From CAYNJG01 sp964397295 (GTDB lineage: Bacteria > Planctomycetota > Planctomycetia > Pirellulales > Pirellulaceae), in NCBI GenBank assembly GCA_964397295.1, contig CAYNJG010000002.1, positions 1 through 64,000 of the forward strand: 64,000 nucleotides of DNA, in the 5' to 3' direction. Shown piece by piece: positions 8,981 to 15,261 of this stretch. Position numbers and translations under genes: made by a program. The notes beneath the pieces were generated by a model. The model saw only the letters and a program-made list of their open reading frames with translations, did no database searches and was not told the DNA's origin. Every line of letters starts with the position of its first letter. The stretch's first letter is position 1.

Positions 8981-9072
8981 TCCGTCAATGCGCGGAGGTG
9001 CTCCCAAGACTCTTTGGGGTGGATCAAAATGGAACCGTTTCCGCGCCGGCCCGGTTACGGCACACGTTATCC
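8975..9072 (+). other. attC-like recombination site 2
   Basis: Left box GTATAAT (8975-8981) overlaps the stop of the preceding gene; right box GTTATCC is at 9066-9072. The right arm GGCCCGGTTACGG is nearly the same as in site 1. The left arm keeps CGCGGAG (bulge A near 8996), but pairing of the arms is poorer than in sites 1, 3 and 4, so the left half is partly degraded. Confidence 0.65.
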
Positions 9073-9145
9073 GGCTTCCTCGCACCGACTGCAAAGAGTG
9101 TGTCGGCGAAAGAACTGCTCGGCCCGCAACTTTCTTGAAAGACCA

Positions 9146-9625
9146 ATGTTGAAGAACATCTTTACAGCCCTACTCGTCTTGTCAGCCTTCGCGATGGCAG
9201 GTTGCGAACCGCAATATAACCATGACCAACCAGACACGACCGCCAACCGAGCAGGGTTCCAAAAGCATTTTGGATTTCCTGCTCCAGAAGCAAATTCCAA
9301 TTTATATTACTATGCTGATGCCCTCGGAGCTGATGCAACATACCAGCTAGGCTTCCGGGCCGACCGTGACACGGTGAACCAGATTGTTGAAAAGCATGGA
9401 TTGGTTGCAGCGGATACCAAGATAGATGTGCCCTTGGGTAGAGAGTTTGAATGGTGGGTTCCAGATGAAATCAAGGCTACTGGTGTACTGGAAAAAAACA
9501 GAGGACAAAGAGTACTATCGTTATCTATGGTATTCCGAGGAAACCAGTCACGCTTTTTACTTGGAACACAGTTTGTAGGATGCGAACCAGAGTACCGACA
9601 TGAACAAATTGGACGTGCCGGATAA
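9146..9625 (+). CDS. Small lipoprotein (cassette 3)
   Basis: 159 residues from the ATG at 9146. A longer frame from a TTG at 9014 would begin inside attC-like site 2, so I reject it. The N-terminus MLKNIFTALLVLSAFAMAGC is a lipoprotein signal with the lipidated cysteine at residue 20. The mature part (GFQKHFGFPAPEANSNLYYY, then FEWWVPDEIKATGVLEKN) looks like a small beta-rich periplasmic domain; the family is not recognised. The TAA stop falls inside the left box of site 3. Exported cassette proteins of unknown role are common in integrons. Confidence 0.75.
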   Translation: MLKNIFTALLVLSAFAMAGCEPQYNHDQPDTTANRAGFQKHFGFPAPEANSNLYYYADALGADATYQLGFRADRDTVNQIVEKHGLVAADTKIDVPLGREFEWWVPDEIKATGVLEKNRGQRVLSLSMVFRGNQSRFLLGTQFVGCEPEYRHEQIGRAG

Positions 9626-9712
9626 CAATGGTTGCACACGGAGCCGCGGGCCGCGCGGGTTTTATGTTTACCGAGTTCGCCGCGGCCCGGTCGTTATGCA
9701 ACTCATCTGAGC
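9620..9712 (+). other. attC-like recombination site 3 (right box decayed)
   Basis: Left box GGATAAC at 9620-9626. The inner arms pair well: CGG-A-GCCGCGG (9639-9649, bulged A at 9642) against CCGCGGCCCGG (9680-9690), plus GTTGCA against TGCAAC in the spacers. The expected right box, at about 9706-9712, reads TCTGAGC and has lost the GTT start. Recombination at this right edge would not be expected. Confidence 0.68.
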
Positions 9713-9736
9713 GTCTGATGCACTGCGGGATACGGC

Positions 9737-10171
9737 ATGACTCGTGACTTGACGGACATCGCTGACGAACTCGCAACACACGCATCGAAAGACAATGCGC
9801 TAGTCAAGTTTCGAGAGTCGTTCAAACCCATCGGTCACACGATCACAGCCAATCGCGACGGCTTCATACGATTGGCGGTCGAATGTCTCATCGCGGCACA
9901 ACACCGCAACGACAAAAACGCAGAGGCGAAGCGATTGGCATCGCACGCAGAATCATTGAAATATCTTGCGAGTGGCGACTTCGACACGCTGTCGGGACTC
10001 TATCGTGACGATGAAATGTCCTACGAAAAAGCGCCTCCGCCAATCAAACACGAAAACCCAAAAGCCGCTCGCATTAGCTTATGGGTCAACTTGTTCTTTG
10101 GCACCATGTTCATTTGTACGATCATTGGTGCCGTTACCGTGTGCTCGTGGGTATGGAACGCTATCTGGTGA
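9737..10171 (+). CDS. Small C-terminally anchored membrane protein (cassette 4)
   Basis: 144 residues. The first 110 are soluble and helical (ECLIAAQHRNDKNAEAKRLA). One transmembrane helix lies near the C-terminus (about 117-140, WVNLFFGTMFICTIIGAVTV). The architecture suggests a tail-anchored cytoplasmic domain. The ATG follows site 3 by about 25 nt. No known family is recognised and no catalytic motif is seen. Confidence 0.68.
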   Translation: MTRDLTDIADELATHASKDNALVKFRESFKPIGHTITANRDGFIRLAVECLIAAQHRNDKNAEAKRLASHAESLKYLASGDFDTLSGLYRDDEMSYEKAPPPIKHENPKAARISLWVNLFFGTMFICTIIGAVTVCSWVWNAIW

Positions 10172-10254
10172 CTAAAGGTATCGCGGTGATTTCCGGACAG
10201 TGGCTCGAGTTGCTATCATTCGGATTGGAACGCAACTGCCTATGAAAACCCGTT

Positions 10255-10342
10255 GCATAACCATGGCATGAACGCGGAGCCGGCGAACACGCGTTTTCAT
10301 GGAAGCATTTCCGCGCCGGACCGGTTATGCCAAACGTTTCCC
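10255..10342 (+). other. attC-like recombination site 4
   Basis: Left box GCATAAC at 10255-10261; right box GTTTCCC at 10336-10342. GGCAT pairs with ATGCC in the spacers. CGCGGAGCCGGCG (10273-10285, candidate bulged A at 10278) faces CGCCGGACCGG. The gene before it ends 83 bp upstream. Confidence 0.72.
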
Positions 10343-10373
10343 GTATCAAGCTTGATCGCTGGCGTTCAAACAA

Positions 10374-10820
10374 TTGACCAACCCGTACTTACCACCGACA
10401 ACCGAACCAGAACGCAAGTCCGAGCAATCCGCAATTCGTAAACGAGTTTCTCGCCCCTCGACTGCACTGCTCATCATGGCATCGATCCATTCCGTGTTCG
10501 TGACCATCCACCTCGTTTCAGTGGGGTTTGTCTACCAACGTAGTGGTTCGGGGATCTCATTTCTTGTGACTGGCTTTGCTGCGGCACAGCTCATCGGCTT
10601 GATCGTAATCTCGATCGGCGCTGCCAAACTTGGATTCCTCGAATCGTACCGCATGGCACGTATTGGTTCGATTCTGGCTTGCATTCCGTTCGTGACACCG
10701 TTCATCTGGTTGGGCATTCCATTCGGGATCTGGGCACTACGACTACTTGCGGACTCCGAGGTTCGTGGGGCGTTTCCTGATCGACTTGCACTCAATGTTA
10801 ATCGTGACGTTCCTGAGTGA
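10374..10820 (+). CDS. Four-helix small membrane protein (cassette 5)
   Basis: 148 residues with a TTG start. The start is chosen because it yields MTNPYLPPTTEPER, the NPY-type proline-rich leader common on small planctomycete membrane proteins. About four hydrophobic segments follow, from residue 30 to 126. The last reads IPFVTPFIWLGIPFGIWAL, resembling the C-terminal helix of many short planctomycete transmembrane proteins. It follows site 4 by 31 nt but has no attC-like site after it; repeat copy H starts 25 nt downstream. It may be the last cassette or the flanking host gene. Confidence 0.7.
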   Translation: MTNPYLPPTTEPERKSEQSAIRKRVSRPSTALLIMASIHSVFVTIHLVSVGFVYQRSGSGISFLVTGFAAAQLIGLIVISIGAAKLGFLESYRMARIGSILACIPFVTPFIWLGIPFGIWALRLLADSEVRGAFPDRLALNVNRDVPE

Positions 10821-10844
10821 TTTTCGCGCAGAGGTCGATTTCCC

Positions 10845-10930
10845 CGCCTGCACTTCGGCACGTTCCTTACTCGCGTCGGTCACATCAACCTCGGAGGATA
10901 ATCTTCAGCGCTATCCTCCGAGGTCGTTTT
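10845..10930 (+). repeat. Dispersed intergenic repeat, copy H (core deleted)
   Basis: After TCACATCA the unit is reduced to a perfect 13-bp inverted repeat, ACCTCGGAGGATA (10888-10900) and TATCCTCCGAGGT (10912-10924), around an 11-nt loop. It retains only the two ends of the family with the core lost. The rest of the gap to 11,055 shows nothing else. Confidence 0.85.
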
Positions 10931-11055
10931 CACCGCTGTTGATTTCGAGCCTACGAGTCTGTCGGAAGAAATCTGTGTGGTTGTTGGGAGACGATGAACA
11001 GGTCGTGTACCGGCGCGTCGGTCTTTTGCGGTTGTAAGCACAATAGATCGATTGT

Positions 11056-12309
11056 TTAGCCCAAGACACGCTTCACGACGCTTTTGGGAAGGCTTTGACG
11101 AAAGTCCTCGTCGGCGTCCACGTCTTCATGGTCGTCGATTGGATAAACTAAGAAATCCTCGGAAACAAGTTTGGATTTGCTAAGCTCTTTGTAGATTTTT
11201 CCACTGGTCTTCCAAAGCATTTCGCGAAATGGCAACGGGGCCTCTTCTCCGCCCGGCAGGTCGTCGATATCGTCCACAAGTGCATACAAACGGTTCGTGA
11301 GCGAATTGAACTCACCGCGCCGACCAGCGGGTGGCCACTCGAGCCACTGACACGAACTAAAGCTGGTATCAAAGAGCGACTCGGGTTGAATGTCGAGATT
11401 GCCATCTCTTCCGCATAAGTAGGCAACTCGATTCGGCAGCCCGCATTCTGCATGTTCCGCCGAGTACACAAGCAGAATGCGACGTAGTGGCTTTGCGAAC
11501 GCTGCGTTTTCAAAATGATCGACGATGTATTCGCTGATCGTGGAAACTGCCTCCTTCGTCACCGACGCGACAGTGTCCTTCTTCTTTTGCGTGTAGGCAA
11601 CATTGAAAATACCCTCAACATTACTGCGATACACGTCGACACGCTCAAGTGCCCCACTCTCTGCGTAGAAGTATTCCCATTTGGTTTCAACGCGACGTTG
11701 TCGCGTTCCATCCCTCAGAAGAAACTCAAACTCCTCGTCGACTGTATCATCGTTATCTCGTTCGAAACTACGCTCGACCGACTCAACCGGTCTCCCATTT
11801 TCGAAGCGAAATTCTTCGACCGACAAGTAGTCGCCATCGCATCGAACGCTGGCCGCAATTCGTTCTTCTTCGTCCAAGCAATAGCGGAAGAACCAACTAT
11901 CGTGATGCGGAGTGATCTGAATGTCCGAGTGCTTCGGCTTGCTGTTGATGGCGAGAACATCAAAGAAATCGTCGCCCCGCACGACCAGATACTCCGCTCC
12001 GCGAGGTCGAAACATAGCGACGATTTCGCCGGAGGCGTTGAGTCCTGTTTTTACGCTATTGAATTCTTGCTTCGGCTTTTTGGCAATCCACTTTCGTTTG
12101 GCGACCTTCCAGGGCCCTTCGCTCTCACTCGTATCTACCTCGTGAAATAGTGGATGGATGGGCATCATGTTGTCGTTGGCCCACCGCCATCGCGTGACAC
12201 TTTTCACGAGTTCCGGACCGAGTTGGGGAATCGACTTGCGATACTTTTTGCGGGCTGCCACGCATTCGTCGAACAGCGTAATTGGATCAAACTTGAATGC
12301 AGAACTCAT
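11056..12309 (-). CDS. Large soluble protein of unknown function
   Basis: 417 residues from the ATG at 12309; an alternative TTG at 12348 would add 13. No signal peptide or membrane helix. A helical N-terminus (ITLFDECVAARKKYRKSIP) is followed by a long, acidic, strand-rich middle part (WFFRYCLDEEERIAASVRCD; KWEYFYAESGALERVDVYR). A helical segment resembling DUF4303-like proteins comes next (AVSTISEYIVDHFENAAF, then PLRRILLVYSAEHAECGLPN). The C-terminus is charged. I cannot assign a family with confidence. It is flanked by repeat copies H and I. Confidence 0.7.
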   Translation of the reverse strand: MSSAFKFDPITLFDECVAARKKYRKSIPQLGPELVKSVTRWRWANDNMMPIHPLFHEVDTSESEGPWKVAKRKWIAKKPKQEFNSVKTGLNASGEIVAMFRPRGAEYLVVRGDDFFDVLAINSKPKHSDIQITPHHDSWFFRYCLDEEERIAASVRCDGDYLSVEEFRFENGRPVESVERSFERDNDDTVDEEFEFLLRDGTRQRRVETKWEYFYAESGALERVDVYRSNVEGIFNVAYTQKKKDTVASVTKEAVSTISEYIVDHFENAAFAKPLRRILLVYSAEHAECGLPNRVAYLCGRDGNLDIQPESLFDTSFSSCQWLEWPPAGRRGEFNSLTNRLYALVDDIDDLPGGEEAPLPFREMLWKTSGKIYKELSKSKLVSEDFLVYPIDDHEDVDADEDFRQSLPKSVVKRVLG

Positions 12310-12499
12310 GCGAAAGGGAACCAATCTGTAGTTGTGGACTAACTCCAAGCACCAATCTACTCAATGCGATTCGTTGCGAAGCGGGCGTCGCATAGACGCG
12401 GACAATTGTACCAGGGCCAGCCCGTGTCACCCTTGAAAACCGCTTCCAAAAACCTCATTGGTATTCAAAATATGGCCACACCTCCGCAGATGGTGAGGG

Positions 12500-12628
12500 T
12501 TCTTCGCGACAGCGGTCACATCAACCGACGCAGATTCGAACTCAGGCGAATTGACTTGTGTTTGTCAAACCGCCGCGACTTTGGAATCGTTCAAAACTAC
12601 TGAGGTGGTGCGGACCTCGGAGCTTCTG
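12500..12628 (+). repeat. Dispersed intergenic repeat, copy I (variant 2)
   Basis: It has TCACATCAACCGACGCAGAT, TCGAACTCAGGCGAATTGAC, TTGTCAAACCGCCGCGAC and an ACCTCGGAGC end. It matches copy C over about 60 bp. The remainder of the gene-free 12,310-12,752 stretch shows no gene. Confidence 0.82.
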
Positions 12629-12752
12629 TTTGTCGAATACCTCTCCGAACTCATATCATCTCGCGTAGACAAATTGTCTTGATTTTCGTTTGTTATTCTG
12701 TGCGTTTTCGGATTGATGAGACAACGACCTTTATTGGCTGGAGGAACCCGGG

Positions 12753-14045
12753 ATGCGACGCCAACTTCAATTCGGATTAGGTACCCTTTTCGTCGTTGTA
12801 ACCATTGTCGTAATTTGGCTTGCAAGGACAACGAACGATGCTCGGAGCAAAACTGTTGCCATTGCCGAAGTAGAGGTCGATGGTCACATTCAATTCAGAG
12901 AAGACAGGGTGATACCAGACTGGCTAAGGAAGGCAATTGGAGATGAGTACTTTTCCAATGAGAAGTCCGTGGGGCTTGGCATCCATTCGTCTACGAATGA
13001 CCAGCAGCTCGAACATCTGAGCGCACTTACGAAACTCGAATCACTTGAAGTCACAAACGCGTCAGCAGTAACTGACGACGGATTAGTTCACCTCGAAAAG
13101 CTATCTGGTTTGACCAGGTTGTTTCTCAGAGGGAGTCAGGTGCAAGGACCGGGATTGGTTCATTTGTCTACCGTTCCGAAGCTCACCTATGTGTGCCTTG
13201 ATAATTCCCCAGTGAATGATGTGGGGCTCAAGCATATGGGTGAAATGCGTAACCTGGAAACGGCCCACCTAACGAGTACGAGAATTACGGATCGAGGCAC
13301 GAGTTACCTTGTCAGGGCGTCTTCGCTGAAGCAATTGACGCTAAGCTACACCAGCATTACTGATGCTACGCTCGACACACTTGCAGATTTGAAAGGGCTC
13401 AAGTGGCTCGATGTGTCTGGCACAAAAGTCACGTCCGCCGGAGTTGAGCGATTTAAAGACGCCTTGCCAGATTGTGTCGTTCAGCACTCATTCGGCTTAG
13501 GGCAGACCGCAATCAACGAGCCTTTGTTCCCCGAGGGAAGTTCTCCAGACGCGTCGGAAGTGAACGCGAAGCTGAAGGAACTTGAAATTGACGGAGATGC
13601 AGCGTGCGACTCTGCCAATTCAGGCCGGCCGATCGTGTCCCTACGCATAAGTTCGTCAACTTTGTCGGACGCTGTGGTATTGTCGTTGTTGGATGGCATG
13701 CCTCATCTTGAATCGCTTGAGTTAAGCTTTTGCAATGTAGGCGATGCCGTGATAGCGGGCCTCGCAGGGAAGCCAATTCGACGTTTGAGTTTGCCGGGAA
13801 CTAACATCAGCGATGATTGCATGTCCAACATTGCTGGCCTGGAAGAGCTAAGGGAACTCGATATCAGTCAAACCGCAGTAACTGACATTGGTCTGAAACA
13901 CCTCTATCAATCGAAGAAGCTAGAACCGATTATCGCCGTTGCCTGTGCAGCCTCTTACGCTGGAATCTCAGAGCTAAATGAAGCTCTGCGTGAACGCATC
14001 AGAGAAACAGGTTCAGGCGGAACGAATCGAAATGGCAAGCCTTAG
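12753..14045 (+). CDS. Membrane-anchored leucine-rich-repeat protein (paralogue 3, two LRR blocks)
   Basis: 430 residues. GGAGGA at 12740-12745 lies 7 nt before the ATG, one of the clearest ribosome-binding sites in this region. A single N-terminal membrane helix (FGLGTLFVVVTIVVIWLA) is followed by the PDWLRKAIGDEYF block shared with the paralogues. A first LRR block (units such as LSGLTRLFLRGSQVQGPG and LKGLKWLDVSGTKVTSAG) ends in the cap LPDCVV near residue 244. A second block of about four LRRs follows a linker of roughly 50 residues. It is the longest of the four intact paralogues. Its last 33 bp overlap, tail to tail, the truncated relative on the other strand. Confidence 0.85.
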   Translation: MRRQLQFGLGTLFVVVTIVVIWLARTTNDARSKTVAIAEVEVDGHIQFREDRVIPDWLRKAIGDEYFSNEKSVGLGIHSSTNDQQLEHLSALTKLESLEVTNASAVTDDGLVHLEKLSGLTRLFLRGSQVQGPGLVHLSTVPKLTYVCLDNSPVNDVGLKHMGEMRNLETAHLTSTRITDRGTSYLVRASSLKQLTLSYTSITDATLDTLADLKGLKWLDVSGTKVTSAGVERFKDALPDCVVQHSFGLGQTAINEPLFPEGSSPDASEVNAKLKELEIDGDAACDSANSGRPIVSLRISSSTLSDAVVLSLLDGMPHLESLELSFCNVGDAVIAGLAGKPIRRLSLPGTNISDDCMSNIAGLEELRELDISQTAVTDIGLKHLYQSKKLEPIIAVACAASYAGISELNEALRERIRETGSGGTNRNGKP

Positions 14046-14330
14046 CGGCATTATTGTTGTTGAATCGCTGCTCCAATTGGTAAGGGTCAAGTCGGTGTTA
14101 ACTTCGGAGGTGTGAAAATACCGGTGCCAGAACGTCCCGTTCGCGTCAAACTCATAGTCATAACGGATATTTCCTCCAGCGTCCGTCACCCAACGGACCA
14201 CATCTTGCTGGGTCCGCACTCGGTGAACTTTCCAGGCAAGTAACATGCAAAACGCTGTAACAAAAACTAAGAGCGTCCGTATGCTAATTCGCACCACTCG
14301 ACGTTTACTGAAACGGTCGTTAGTTGTCAT
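14013..14330 (-). pseudogene. Truncated LRR-family membrane protein, N-terminal part only
   Basis: 105 residues from the ATG at 14330, with GGAG 5 nt upstream; a longer frame starts at 14360. It contains the family leader (SIRTLLVFVTAFCMLLAWKV) and the diagnostic VTDAGGNIRYDYEF segment. It then ends after about 60 residues of unrelated tail, with no LRR and no PxWL block. Intact paralogues have 296-430 residues. It probably lost its 3' portion when the convergent gene 12753-14045 came to abut it. It could still make a short membrane protein, since start and signal regions are intact. Confidence 0.7.
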
Positions 14331-14505
14331 GGTTACTCCAGTGGCATGCCGAGCCATCAAATCGCACCTTCACCTTGGTCCGATGATTTAGTGGTCTGGG
14401 TTAATCTGGAGCCATTGTAGGAAGTCATGGCTTCAACTAAAGATATAACGTCTTAAATCCCAGGACGCATGTTCAGAAGTGCTTCGTCCGACGCGAGATT
14501 CAGCC

Positions 14506-14575
14506 GTATGCTCATCGGTCTACGAACTGACGTTACGCCGCCCGCAGTTCGGCGTTTCACGAACATGCTGAGGCC
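14506..14575 (+). repeat. Dispersed intergenic repeat, copy J (left module only)
   Basis: It carries CGTATGCTCATCGGTCTACG, CGCCCGCAGTTCGGCGTTTC and a degraded CTGAGG end; the CTCAACG core is missing. The preceding ACGTCTTAAATCCCAG segment matches sequence before copy E. It is the last recognisable copy before the core chromosome. Confidence 0.75.
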
Positions 14576-14649
14576 TTCATTTGCACGGTTTTTGGATTTT
14601 CCGAGTAACGCTTGTCATAAATTCGTGTGTAATCTCGTAGAGAAAACAC

Positions 14650-15249
14650 ATGTCTGACCCAGCCACCCGAGTTTCGCTAATTCTGAAGATTCGTGATGCA
14701 TCCCATCACGAGGCTTGGGAAGAGTTCGTAGCGATCTATCAGCCTTTGATCTATCGACTGGCAGTCAACAAAGGATTTCAGCACGCCGATGCAAACGACC
14801 TGTGCCAAGATGTGCTGGCAGCCGTCGGAAAATCAATCGATCGGTTTGATCCGCATCGCGAAGAGGGAAGTTTTCGCGGCTGGCTGTTCCGCATTGCTCG
14901 AAATCTAATGATCAATGTGCTGACGAGAACCAAGGAAACGCGAGGGTCCGGCGATTCGGGAATCCAGAGATTGTTGGAGCAACAGGCGGACGTCTCTTCT
15001 GCTGAAGCGACGCGTTTTGACATCGAATACCACCGCGAGGTCTTCCAGTGGGCGGCGGAGCGAGTTCGAGAAACGGTCGACGCGGGCACTTGGGAAGCAT
15101 TTTGGCGGACGGCCGTCGAAAACCGAACCGTCAGTGAAGTAGCCACGGCCCTGCAAAAGAAAATCGGAACGGTCAGAGTCGCGAGATGTCGTGTCCTGGC
15201 GCGGATCAAGCGTGAAGTCAAGTTCTTCGAAACGAAACACGAATTGTAG
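14650..15249 (+). CDS. ECF-type RNA polymerase sigma factor
   Basis: 199 residues, the normal length for an extracytoplasmic-function sigma factor. Region 2 is at about residues 25-97 (FVAIYQPLIYRLAVNKGF; DANDLCQDVLAAV; FRGWLFRIARNLMINVL), with the FRGWLFRIARN motif typical of planctomycete ECF factors. Region 4 covers about 155-190 (VSEVATALQKKIGTVRVARC), the helix-turn-helix that reads the -35 element. It directs transcription of an unknown regulon. The next gene starts 12 bp downstream and encodes a kinase with an anti-sigma-type zinc finger, so the two very likely form one regulatory unit. Confidence 0.93.
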   Translation: MSDPATRVSLILKIRDASHHEAWEEFVAIYQPLIYRLAVNKGFQHADANDLCQDVLAAVGKSIDRFDPHREEGSFRGWLFRIARNLMINVLTRTKETRGSGDSGIQRLLEQQADVSSAEATRFDIEYHREVFQWAAERVRETVDAGTWEAFWRTAVENRTVSEVATALQKKIGTVRVARCRVLARIKREVKFFETKHEL

Positions 15250-15261
15250 AAAGGAAAAAGA

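Larger units (their letters stand above)
7927..10820 (+). mobile_element. Integron-type gene-cassette array without integrase (CALIN-like)
   Basis: Five short genes run head to tail on the plus strand. Four imperfect palindromes of 88-98 bp separate them. The palindromes share a 7-base left box ending AAC (AAT in site 2), a CGGAG motif on the left arm, and a right arm CCGGTTAYG(C/G) followed by a box beginning GTT in three of the four. The bulged adenine in the left arm matches the extrahelical base of integron attC sites. Distances between successive right boxes are about 524, 640 and 630 bp, typical of cassettes. Two stop codons fall inside the left box, as in classical cassettes. No integrase gene, attI-like site or transposase is visible. 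Clusters of attC sites lacking an integrase are a known category; the assignment here rests on reading, not a covariance-model search. Confidence 0.75.

Noticed and set aside
11515..12150. 211-codon ORF antisense to the unknown 417-residue protein
   Set aside because: A shadow of the minus-strand gene, with hydrophobic residues placed as expected from the complementary codons and no signature.
14605..14629. ECF-type promoter (GTAAC ... CGTGTG) before the sigma factor
   Set aside because: The 14-nt spacing between AAC and CGT is shorter than the usual 16-17 nt, so the match is weak.
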